Source of the DNA: CBDUMN01 sp965368335
GTDB taxonomy: Bacteria; Pseudomonadota; Alphaproteobacteria; Rhodospirillales; JAPHRK01
Direction: 5' to 3'
NCBI GenBank assembly: GCA_965368335.1
Contig: CBDUMN010000075.1
Span: 1 to 17,367, forward strand
Length of the DNA stretch: 17,367 nucleotides
In this document: positions 1 to 7,534 of the stretch, piece after piece
How the letters are laid out: every line of letters starts with the position of its first letter
Position numbering within the stretch: the first letter of the stretch is position 1
Translations under genes and position numbers: made by a program
The notes under the pieces: generated by a model
Seen by the model: only the letters and a program-made list of their open reading frames with translations
Databases searched by the model: none
Told to the model about the DNA's origin: nothing

Positions 1-806
1 ATCATGCTGGCGGATGGGAAGCTATCACCCAAACCGTTCCAGAAGCACATTTGAGCCTCCCCACAGAACCATTTGCCCTGCTAACCCTAGGGGGGCTGTT
101 CCTTACCTTCCTACTTGGCGAAACCCTAGTGCCACCATACGTCCAGCGTCTCCTGATTGGACGCGACATGGACAAGGTCGCCCGCGGAACAATGCTCAGC
201 GGTCTATTCTCCATCCCCTTCTTCGCCGTCACCGGCCTGATTGGTCTGGTCGCCCTGACATTGCAGCCGGAGCTTGACGCCAATCTGGCAATGCCCTTTG
301 TGATCAGAGAAGCACTACCACCCATCCTCCAAGGAATCGTTGCGGCTTCGGTGATTTCAATCATCATGTCGTCGGCTGATTCTTTTCTCAACGGCGCAGC
401 AATCGCTTTCAGTAACGACATCCTACGCCCATTGCGCTCAAACTCGTTAGAAGCCAAAGCGGAACTGCGCATCGCCAGAATCGTAACGCTTCTGACTGGC
501 GTGTCGTCAGTTGTTTTCGCCCTGACCATCGACAGCGTCCTCGACATTCTGATCTACGCCTACAATTTCTGGGCGCCGACAGTTCTGGTTCCGTTAGCTG
601 CCGCCATTCTGGGTTTTGCCGTCAGCAAAAGGCGATTCGTTTTCGGCGCCATCGCCGGAATAACCGGAACACTCGTTTGGAACCTGGCTCTTGACGTTCC
701 ACTGGGTATCGACGGTCTCGTTATCGGCTGCTTCGCCAACGGACTCGTTTTTTTCCTCATCGACCGTCGCACTGCAAAAAGGCAGACAGCGACACAAACC
801 ATATGA
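1..806 (+). CDS. Sodium:solute symporter (SSS family), 3' part
   Basis: This is an inner-membrane Na+-coupled solute transporter, cut by the window edge. The frame is open from the first full codon at position 3, so the TTG at 51 is internal and about 268 C-terminal residues are visible. Family hallmarks are GETLVPPYVQR, followed by a charged loop, and the segment VISIIMSSADSFLNG, whose SSADS corresponds to the Na2-site serines of SSS transporters; NDILRP follows it, as is usual. Several hydrophobic segments continue to a short basic tail (RRTAKRQ). A full SSS protein has about 450-550 residues, so roughly half is missing. The stop lies 7 bp before the STAS gene, suggesting one transcript. 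The substrate cannot be told from this part; SSS members carry proline, pantothenate, acetate, sugars, urea and others. Family assignment is firm; the role is open. Confidence 0.9.
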   Translation, partial: HAGGWEAITQTVPEAHLSLPTEPFALLTLGGLFLTFLLGETLVPPYVQRLLIGRDMDKVARGTMLSGLFSIPFFAVTGLIGLVALTLQPELDANLAMPFVIREALPPILQGIVAASVISIIMSSADSFLNGAAIAFSNDILRPLRSNSLEAKAELRIARIVTLLTGVSSVVFALTIDSVLDILIYAYNFWAPTVLVPLAAAILGFAVSKRRFVFGAIAGITGTLVWNLALDVPLGIDGLVIGCFANGLVFFLIDRRTAKRQTATQTI

Positions 807-813
807 GGTCCCT

Positions 814-1152
814 ATGCTGAATATTCATAATCAAACTCATGGCGATATAGGGCTGCTATGCCCTGAAGGCCGGATCGACAGCACCACCGCAGACGATTTC
901 CACACGGCCTTGTTTAGCGCCCTAGACACAGGTCACCGGGTCGTCGTGGATTTCGGGAAACTTCAGTTCATTTCAAGCGCCGGATTGCGTGTTTTACTGA
1001 TGGCCGCGAAAAGAGTCCGCAAAGAGAAGACCGAACTGCTCCTTTGCCAACTCGACGCCAGTCACCGGGAAGTATTCGAAATCAGCGGTTTTCTCCCCCT
1101 GTTCACTATCCATGAGACCGTAACTGACGCCCTTAAAGGGGCGGCGGAATAA
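814..1152 (+). CDS. Stand-alone STAS-domain protein (anti-sigma factor antagonist-like)
   Basis: A 112-residue single-domain protein of the SpoIIAA/RsbV type. These proteins bind HATPase-type anti-sigma partners and are switched off by serine phosphorylation. The core FGKLQFISSAGLRVLLMAAK (about residues 47-66) matches the STAS signature. Aligned to SpoIIAA, Ser55 falls on the phosphorylated Ser58, while the preceding Asp is replaced by Ser54. The early GRIDSTTADDF segment also fits the family. I start at ATG 814 because GAGG at 805-808 gives a Shine-Dalgarno site and the domain begins directly there; an in-frame start at 691 would lie inside the symporter gene. It sits between two secondary transporters, 7 bp after one and 8 bp before the other. 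The next gene has an anti-sigma-like C-terminal module, so that permease is the obvious candidate partner (inference). No sigma factor gene is nearby. Confidence 0.88.
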   Translation: MLNIHNQTHGDIGLLCPEGRIDSTTADDFHTALFSALDTGHRVVVDFGKLQFISSAGLRVLLMAAKRVRKEKTELLLCQLDASHREVFEISGFLPLFTIHETVTDALKGAAE

Positions 1153-1160
1153 CTTCTTCC

Positions 1161-2876
1161 ATGACCGCTCGTCCGCCCAAGTTACTTTATTCAGTCGATG
1201 ACCGTCCGCCACCTTCCCTAACGGCGTTGCTTGCCCTGCAACACCTGATCGTACTCGCTGGTGTAGGGTTGGTGTTTCCTATTGTTCTCGCCCATGCGAT
1301 TGATCTCGGTCACACGGAAACAGCTCAATTTGTTGCTCTCGCCATGGCGGCAAGCGGATTGGCTACCGTATTCCAAAGCCTGCGAACCCCTATTGTCGGC
1401 TCCGGCTTTTTGGCTCCTACATCCATCGGCCCACCCTGGCTTCCCGCCTCGATCATCGCCGCCAAAACGGGGGGCTTGTCTTTGGTTGCAGGCATGACAG
1501 CAGCCATGGGATTATTAGGCCTGCCGCTAGCGCGTTTACTGCCCAAGCTTCGTTTTCTTTTCCCACCGGAAGTCACAGGGACCGTTACCATTATGGTTGG
1601 CGTCTCACTGATCTCTCCTGCAATTCGCGCCATTTTCGGCCTTGACCTTCCAGAAGGAACAGAGCGATCCCCAACGCTCATCACCGGCTTTGCCACTCTT
1701 GCCGTATTCGTCGTCGGTGGCGCAAGGGGCTCGGCCAGCCAATTGCGGCTCTACCTGCCATTTTTGGCAATTGCCATAGGGGTTGCAGTGGGAGTGGCAA
1801 CCGGTTTGATGACTATGGATGACTGGGCTGCTGTAAGCCATGCTCCAGTTATTGCCATCCCCTCACCCGCCCCCTGGGGCTGGAGCTTCGATCCACTACT
1901 GATCGTCCCTTTCCTCGTCGCCATGGTTGGCGGTTCGCTGAAAACAATGGGCGATATCACGGCCTGCCAAAAAATTAACGACCCAGATTGGAAGCGTCTC
2001 GACATGACCTCAGCCGCCGGAGGCGTAATGGCCAATAACCTCGCCTCATTGCTCGCCGGCCTTATGGGCAGCATGGGGCAGCAGAGCTATTCGACCAATA
2101 TAGGTCTCGCCATGGCGACCGGAGTGACGGCTCGGATTATCGGAATTGCTTGTGGGGGCCTAATGGTAGCGCTGGCGTTCTTTCCCAAGATCGCCATGGT
2201 TTTCACGGTTATGCCAGTTCCTGTACTTGGCGCCCTGCTGATCTTTGCTTCAGCTTTCATGATCGTTACCGGCATGCAGATCGTCACCAGTCGCATGCTC
2301 GATATGCGGCGAACCTTTATTGTCTCTCTGCCTATTATTTTTGGATTGGGCGAGGGGTTTTTGTCGACCTTCCACGACAGCATCCCCAATTGGGTTCCGC
2401 CGTTGTTCGATTCCCCCCTATCGACGGCAACCATCTTGGTCATCTTGCTGAATTTCGTTCTTCGCTTCGGCATTTCATCGACAGCCCAGCTGAGGCTCGA
2501 TTCGGCAGAAGAAGCAGGAAAGCGTGTCCATACTTTTTTTGAGCAACAGGGAGACGCCTGGGCGGCGCGAACCGAGGTAATCCGAGCAGCCCAGATTTGC
2601 CACTCGGAATTGATAGAGTCTATTTTCCGGCAAAGCCTCTGCTCTTCAGGCTTGGACCTGACCGTCAGCTTTGATGAACTAAAACTAAAAAGCCTTTTGC
2701 AATACGATGGCTCCCCCATCACCATTAGCGGCCATCGCCCCAATGAACAAGAAATGCTAGAGGATGAAGAGGCTCTTGAAACCCTAGCAACCTACCTTGC
2801 CTCAACCTATGCCACTGATATCCAGGTTTCCTCCGACACAGGAACAACGGAAATTCGGATTACCTTCGAACACTGA
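1161..2876 (+). CDS. NCS2-family permease with C-terminal HATPase/anti-sigma-like domain
   Basis: A 571-residue inner-membrane protein. Residues 1 to about 440 form a nucleobase:cation symporter-2 (xanthine/uracil permease) fold. ALQHLIVLAGVGLVFPIVL (TM1) is typical, as are the TM8 segment SLKTMGDITACQK and the TM10 segment STNIGLAMATGVTAR. Two positions that bind substrate in characterised members look altered: the TM8 glutamate (UapA Glu356) aligns with Lys261, and the first residue of the NAT motif (UapA Gln408) with Thr312. Asp265 is kept. Residues from about 455 to 571 are soluble. They follow the helix / beta-hairpin / helix / beta-hairpin pattern of RsbW-like HATPase domains (SELIES at the N-box, LQYDGSP at the DxG position, final RITFEH) but lack a clear N-box Asn and G2 loop, so ATPase activity is doubtful. 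ATG 1161 has only a weak upstream GCGGA. Purine or pyrimidine transport is not assured. Confidence 0.85.
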   Translation: MTARPPKLLYSVDDRPPPSLTALLALQHLIVLAGVGLVFPIVLAHAIDLGHTETAQFVALAMAASGLATVFQSLRTPIVGSGFLAPTSIGPPWLPASIIAAKTGGLSLVAGMTAAMGLLGLPLARLLPKLRFLFPPEVTGTVTIMVGVSLISPAIRAIFGLDLPEGTERSPTLITGFATLAVFVVGGARGSASQLRLYLPFLAIAIGVAVGVATGLMTMDDWAAVSHAPVIAIPSPAPWGWSFDPLLIVPFLVAMVGGSLKTMGDITACQKINDPDWKRLDMTSAAGGVMANNLASLLAGLMGSMGQQSYSTNIGLAMATGVTARIIGIACGGLMVALAFFPKIAMVFTVMPVPVLGALLIFASAFMIVTGMQIVTSRMLDMRRTFIVSLPIIFGLGEGFLSTFHDSIPNWVPPLFDSPLSTATILVILLNFVLRFGISSTAQLRLDSAEEAGKRVHTFFEQQGDAWAARTEVIRAAQICHSELIESIFRQSLCSSGLDLTVSFDELKLKSLLQYDGSPITISGHRPNEQEMLEDEEALETLATYLASTYATDIQVSSDTGTTEIRITFEH

Positions 2877-2889
2877 CATGGAGAAATAG

Positions 2890-3306
2890 ATGCAACGCTG
2901 TCTGTTCGGCCTTATTGCCATCCTTCTACTCGCCGGACCGGTCATTGCCGGTGAAAACGCCGCTGTCACGGTTGATGAGCTTGCCAAAACTTCGACAAGT
3001 TGGAATGGCTCGGTTCTACCGGCCTATCCAGAGGGGCAACCCGAGGTTACCATCCTACGAATTCGAATTGCCCCAGGGACCGAATTGCCCCAGCATATGC
3101 ACCCTATCATCAATGCAGGAGTTCTTCTCAGCGGCCAACTGACTGTGGTGACTAAAAAGGGGGAAACCCTTCACATGAAGCCTGGAGATCCAATTGTCGA
3201 AGTGGTTAACCAGTGGCATTACGGCCGCGCCGAAGGCGACGAACCTGTTGATATCATCGTATTTTATGCTGGCGTAGTCGACGGGAAAATCACCATTAAA
3301 AAATAG
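2890..3306 (+). CDS. Secreted small cupin-domain protein
   Basis: A 138-residue protein with an N-terminal signal peptide (MQRCLFGLIAILLLAGPVIA, likely cut after Ala20), so probably periplasmic. The body is a single cupin barrel. Motif 1 reads PGTELPQHMHPIINAGVLLS, with His69 and His71, but the usual Glu a few residues later is absent. Motif 2 reads KPGDPIVEVVNQWHYG, with His110. Three histidines could still bind a metal. Single-domain cupins of this form often have no known activity, and none is assigned here. ATG 2890 has a good GGAGA site at 2880-2884. The gene begins 13 bp after the permease stop and is probably co-transcribed with it, which suggests a periplasmic accessory role in ligand handling (inference). 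Confidence 0.83.
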   Translation: MQRCLFGLIAILLLAGPVIAGENAAVTVDELAKTSTSWNGSVLPAYPEGQPEVTILRIRIAPGTELPQHMHPIINAGVLLSGQLTVVTKKGETLHMKPGDPIVEVVNQWHYGRAEGDEPVDIIVFYAGVVDGKITIKK

Positions 3307-3412
3307 TCTTTCCAATACCGGTCCGGGAAGCCGGGCACACTCTATTATCTAGCGACGAACTTTGATATGGTGCGAAAAATTTATAATTCCGCTCTTCTTT
3401 CCGGACCGCCGC

Positions 3413-6400
3413 ATGAGCCTCGAAACGCCGCACCAAACACTACTTCTTCGATTCTTAGGAGAAGTGGAAATTCAGCGTTCCGGTCAGACATCACTGCCAT
3501 CTTTAGCGAAAAAGGGACGAGCCATTCTAGGGGTTCTTGTCGCCGCCCCGGGCGTTTCCCAGTCCCGCCAAAGGTTGGCGGAAATTTTTTGGCCCGATCT
3601 GGCCGAGGATGCCGCGCGCAATAACTTGCGTCAGGTACTGCTTCAGATGCAGCGCATAATGGGGGATAAAGATGCTCCGGCATCCTGCCTAGAAGCCGAC
3701 CGCGAAACCATTCGTTTTAACCCCGCGTGTCATCATTTCCTTGACACCGAAGCGTTCTCTGATCGTCTCCCCGACTGCCCCAAAAACTTAGAAGCTTCAC
3801 ACTGCAAGACATGCATTGCCGAGATGGAGCGCCAGGCTGCTCTATATCGTGGCGAATTCATGAGTAGTTTTCATCTTACTGACTGCCCTGAATTCGAAGA
3901 CTGGCTGCAAATTCAGCGTGAATCTTACCTTCGGCATGCTTTACTCCTCTTAGAACGCATATCGGCCTGCTGTGAACTCCAGGGAGAAATCGCCAAGGCT
4001 TTATCATTCGCTCTTCGCTTCACCGAGTTAGAGCCCTGGAATGAAGATGGCCACCGTCGCGCCATGCGCCTTGCCGCCATTGGCGGCCAACGGGCGGCAG
4101 CCCTGGCTCAGTATAAAACCTTAACCCGCACCCTTGAGGCGGAACTCGGCGTTTTGCCGGAAAAAGAGACCCAGCAACTGGCCGACCAGATCCGCACAGG
4201 AGAAATCGGTCCCGAAGAGCTATCAACGCCCCCAAGCGTCACAACAGCCGTTCCTTTGCTTCCTGCCATCGAACGACGTCAGGTCACTGTGCTGTATTGT
4301 CAATTTTCCGCAAAAGAGGCCGTAGACCCAGAAGATGCCTGGAATTTTCTAAGAACGCCCCAGGCACGGAGCATGGAAACCGTTGAGGCAAACGGTGGCT
4401 ATGTGGTTCGCACCAACGATGGTGGATTTCTGGCATATTTCGGTTATCCACGCGCCCAGGAAAACGCTCCGTTACGCGCCGTCAGAACGGCTTATGGCTT
4501 AACCGAATCCACCCTGTCAAACGTAGATATTCGCATCGGCATTCATACAGGACTGATCCTTGTCGGCAACGACCCAATCGTTCCGGACACCATAGGCCAA
4601 ACCTCGGCCATCGCTATCGGATTGCGAAAATTGACCGACGGTAGCGGTGTTGTCGTCAGCGAAATAACCCGCCCTCTAATCTCAGGATATTTCAACTCCA
4701 TTTCTTTAGGATCGATCACCAGCGTTACGGGTTTAAAGACGGAAGCCTTCAAGATCACCCAGGCCAGCGGAGCAACGCACAGAATTGCAGCCACCCGAAC
4801 ATTGACGCCCCTAATTGGTCGCGACAATGAAACTACGCAACTGACTGCTTTATGGAATGCCGTTGAGAAGGGTGAACGGAAAGTTTGTTTATTGACGGGG
4901 GAGCCCGGAATCGGGAAATCGCGCCTTGTTCACACCTTGAAGCAAACGCTAACCGAGCGTCCATGCACAGTGCTAGAATTGCGTAGTTTCCCGGAAACAA
5001 GCCAATCTCCTTTTCATCCCATCGCAACGCTAATTGCTGAGCGCCTGAGCATCCAGGCAAGCGACTCCCCTGAAACACGGTTCGCTAAGTTGGCAGAGTA
5101 TACCGAAACGCATTACCGTAACGATGCGGCGCAGGCGATCCCCTTGCTGGCATCAGTCCTCTCCTTGCCGGTGGCTTCACCTTACAGGGAACCAGCCACC
5201 CCACTTGCGCAACAACGCGAAGAAACAATGGCCGTTCTGCTAGATCGTCTTCGGGCCCTTGTCGGCATCCAGCCGACCCTTCTTATTGTCGAAGATCTAC
5301 ACTGGATTGACCCGACGACCCTCGAACTGTTGACGCGCGTTCTGGCAACTAACGATCTGCGCTCAATCCTGATTCTTTTCACTGCTCGTCCCGAGTTTGT
5401 CTCTCCATGGAATGAGAAAGAAGTAGCAAATCTTAATATCTCTCCACTGGAGCGCAACGATATCCGAGTACTGATCGAAGCAATCGGGCTGGACGCCCCT
5501 GAAAATCTTATTGAAGAAATCGTTGAACGGGCTGATGGAATACCGCTTTTTGCCGAAGAGCTGGCCCGCAATATCGCCAAACATCAAACCGAACCTTCAC
5601 CAAACATTCCTTCAAGTCTTATGGATTTGTTGGCGGCCCGACTGGACAATCTGGATACGGCGAAGGCCGTAGCCCAACTGGCGGCAACCATCGGACGGGA
5701 ATTTTCACTCGACCTCCTACAAGAGCTCTCGCCTCTATCGCCGAGTCAAATCACGAAGGCGATCCAATGCCTGGAAGATAACGATCTTATCGAAGGCTCA
5801 GCTGAAAGAGATTACCTGTTTCGCCATGCCTTGTTTAGAGACGCCGCGTATGAATCCCAGACCCGTTCCGGCCGCCGGGAATCCCACGCCACCATTGCCG
5901 AAACTCTAGAAACTCGTTTCTCAAACATTGTCACAGCACACCCCGAAATCGTAGCGCGGCATTGGCAGGATGCAGGAAAGAACCAAAAGGCCGTTTCTTA
6001 CTGGATCAACGCCGGACGTCGAGCCCACCTTCATAGCGCCGAAAAGGAAGCGATGAGTCATTTCCGAGCCGGTCTGGCTCTCCTCCCTTCCCTACCGGAA
6101 GGAACCGAACGCACCGGCTATGAATTAGTATTGCAGACCGGCCTTGGCGCATCGGCATATGCCGCCGAAGGATACGCCTCACCCATTGGTTGGGCCGCCT
6201 ACGTCAGAGCCGTTGACCTGAGCGCCGAGGCCGAAGCCGATGCCGATACCTTCCAAGCGCTCTGGGGACTTTGGGCCAGCACCAGTTCCCATTCCGATTG
6301 GAGCGAAGCGCTGAAACTGGCAAGACGACTTCTACAAATGGCGGAACGGAGTAGCGATCCGGTCCAGATCCAACAGGCTCATTTCGCGATCGGAAATATT

Positions 6401-7273
6401 CAGTTCTGGCGAGGAGAATTTGAGGAGGCTCGGGAACAACTTGAACGAGCCATCTCTCTCTATGAGCCCACTCACCACGAAGCGCTTATCACCGGATATG
6501 GCGAAAACGCCTATGCCACCAGCGGGGGGTATCTCTCTTGGACACTTTGTTATCTGGGTTATCCCAATCAAGCCTATGAAGCAGGTAAAAACGCAGTAGA
6601 AGAGGCCCGTCGCGCCGGACATCCCTTTAGTCTCGGTTACGCATTGACGTTTTTTACCGTTCTCCATCGAATGCTGCGTAGGCCGGAAGAAACATTGACT
6701 CTGGCGGAGGAAACAATAGCGCTTGCCCATGAACATGGTTTCCCGCTCTGGGACGCAGGAGCCACACTCGAGCATGGATGGGCCCGGGTCATACAGGGCG
6801 ACCACGAAGGCTTGGCGGAAATGGAAGCAAGCGTACAGTCGGTCCGCGCATTGATGAGCGGCATCACCCTTATCTTTCTCGAGACATTGGCCGATGCGCA
6901 GTGCGCCGCCGGAAACTTTACCGATGCTTTAAAAACAATTGACGAGGCCATGGAAGTCGTTAAACGGCTCGATGATCATCACGTTGAAGCAGAACTCTTC
7001 CGCTTAAAGGGCGCTTGCCTCCTCGGCCTCGGCTACGCTCCCCCTCAAGAGATCGAGAACGCCTTCAATAAAGCAATAACAATCGCACAATCCCAACAAG
7101 CCAAGCTCCTGGAATTACGCGCAACAACAGCCTGGACAGGCTTTAAAATAAGCCAAGGACAGAATAATGAGGCAAAACAACGACTAAGCCAGATCATAGA
7201 GAACATAACCGAAGGATACGATACGCCAGACCTACAAGAAGCATACACTCTCTTGTCGAAAAACCCGCGATAA
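3413..7273 (+). CDS. Giant SARP/BTAD - cyclase-like - AAA ATPase - TPR transcriptional regulator
   Basis: A 1286-residue cytoplasmic regulator. Residues about 5-110 form an OmpR/SARP-type winged helix, and about 130-260 a BTAD helical domain ending in the typical ALAQYKTLTRTLEAELGVLP. Residues about 285-460 resemble a class III nucleotide cyclase: VTVLYCQF, TNDGGFLAYFGYP, IRIGIHTGLILVG. The first metal Asp is Gln297, the loop GDG is N335-D-G, and the GD..N.AAR segment reads G395-QTSAIAIG, so cyclase activity is unlikely. A STAND/AAA ATPase follows, with Walker A GEPGIGKS (496-503) and Walker B LLIVEDLHWID (623-633), then a TPR-like helical tail from about 850. I chose ATG 3413 over an upstream TTG at 3362: the winged helix starts right after it, and a TATTAT at 3343-3348 could be its -10 box. 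By family, it should bind DNA in response to a ligand or partner sensed by the ATPase/TPR part. Likely targets are the adjacent transporter genes (inference). Confidence 0.87.
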   Translation: MSLETPHQTLLLRFLGEVEIQRSGQTSLPSLAKKGRAILGVLVAAPGVSQSRQRLAEIFWPDLAEDAARNNLRQVLLQMQRIMGDKDAPASCLEADRETIRFNPACHHFLDTEAFSDRLPDCPKNLEASHCKTCIAEMERQAALYRGEFMSSFHLTDCPEFEDWLQIQRESYLRHALLLLERISACCELQGEIAKALSFALRFTELEPWNEDGHRRAMRLAAIGGQRAAALAQYKTLTRTLEAELGVLPEKETQQLADQIRTGEIGPEELSTPPSVTTAVPLLPAIERRQVTVLYCQFSAKEAVDPEDAWNFLRTPQARSMETVEANGGYVVRTNDGGFLAYFGYPRAQENAPLRAVRTAYGLTESTLSNVDIRIGIHTGLILVGNDPIVPDTIGQTSAIAIGLRKLTDGSGVVVSEITRPLISGYFNSISLGSITSVTGLKTEAFKITQASGATHRIAATRTLTPLIGRDNETTQLTALWNAVEKGERKVCLLTGEPGIGKSRLVHTLKQTLTERPCTVLELRSFPETSQSPFHPIATLIAERLSIQASDSPETRFAKLAEYTETHYRNDAAQAIPLLASVLSLPVASPYREPATPLAQQREETMAVLLDRLRALVGIQPTLLIVEDLHWIDPTTLELLTRVLATNDLRSILILFTARPEFVSPWNEKEVANLNISPLERNDIRVLIEAIGLDAPENLIEEIVERADGIPLFAEELARNIAKHQTEPSPNIPSSLMDLLAARLDNLDTAKAVAQLAATIGREFSLDLLQELSPLSPSQITKAIQCLEDNDLIEGSAERDYLFRHALFRDAAYESQTRSGRRESHATIAETLETRFSNIVTAHPEIVARHWQDAGKNQKAVSYWINAGRRAHLHSAEKEAMSHFRAGLALLPSLPEGTERTGYELVLQTGLGASAYAAEGYASPIGWAAYVRAVDLSAEAEADADTFQALWGLWASTSSHSDWSEALKLARRLLQMAERSSDPVQIQQAHFAIGNIQFWRGEFEEAREQLERAISLYEPTHHEALITGYGENAYATSGGYLSWTLCYLGYPNQAYEAGKNAVEEARRAGHPFSLGYALTFFTVLHRMLRRPEETLTLAEETIALAHEHGFPLWDAGATLEHGWARVIQGDHEGLAEMEASVQSVRALMSGITLIFLETLADAQCAAGNFTDALKTIDEAMEVVKRLDDHHVEAELFRLKGACLLGLGYAPPQEIENAFNKAITIAQSQQAKLLELRATTAWTGFKISQGQNNEAKQRLSQIIENITEGYDTPDLQEAYTLLSKNPR

Positions 7274-7534
7274 TGCTTACACTCCAATTCCTTTCCCAAG
7301 TTTGTCGAATTTAGATATTCCCTGCTTACTTGGCCTAATTTTGACCTCACAACCCTAGAATTTTTCATCTAAGCAGAACAAGAAAAATGCAGCCGTTATG
7401 GTTCGTGACTTCTGCATAAGAATTTAAAAACCGTTTGCGGCATGATCTGAAAGAAAATCTATGCCGTCGGTTTTAATCATCCCATGATCGTTGATAGGTT
7501 TATTTTACCCTGCATTCCATTTATCGTTTCGGGT
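7274..7534. other. Intergenic region with inverted repeats upstream of the araC-type gene
   Basis: No gene is supported here. The stretch is A+T-richer than its flanks. It holds a loose repeat CCAAGT/ACTTGG (7296-7301 and 7328-7333), ATGCAG/CTGCAT (7387-7392 and 7412-7417), and the strong interrupted repeat at 7427-7474 listed separately. A TTGACC at 7341-7346 resembles a -35 box but has no convincing -10 partner at 16-18 bp. No clear factor-independent terminator directly follows the large regulator. Confidence 0.5.
7427..7474. repeat. Long interrupted inverted repeat (terminator-like or operator)
   Basis: The arms are AAAACCG (7427-7433) with CGGTTTT (7468-7474), and CGGCAT (7438-7443) with ATGCCG (7461-7466); inside them GAT and ATC can add pairs. 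Between the paired blocks are a 4-nt and a 1-nt interruption. The outer arm has an A run on the left and a T run on the right, so transcripts in either direction would end in U-rich tails. It could be a bidirectional terminator, or an autoregulatory operator or leader structure for the AraC-type gene just downstream. The pairing is visible; its function is inferred. Confidence 0.5.

Noticed and set aside
691..813. Upstream in-frame start that would lengthen the STAS protein by 41 residues
   Set aside because: The extension lies inside the symporter gene and gives non-domain sequence. ATG 814 has its own ribosome site and begins the STAS fold.
2087..2743. Minus-strand open frame of 218 codons opposite the NCS2 permease
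   Set aside because: The composition is that of an antisense shadow of a hydrophobic protein; no family resemblance.
3362..3412. TTG start adding 17 residues to the giant regulator
   Set aside because: There is no ribosome site, and the added residues precede the winged-helix domain without family resemblance. It also lies directly after a possible -10 box.
7341..7370. TTGACC as a -35 promoter element
   Set aside because: No acceptable -10 hexamer at 16-18 bp; the nearby TAGAAT is only 9 bp away.
7484..7534. ATG 7484 as start of the AraC-type regulator
   Set aside because: It is only 10 bp after the long inverted repeat, has no ribosome site, and adds a hydrophobic stretch not expected in the family. 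It is kept only as an alternative.
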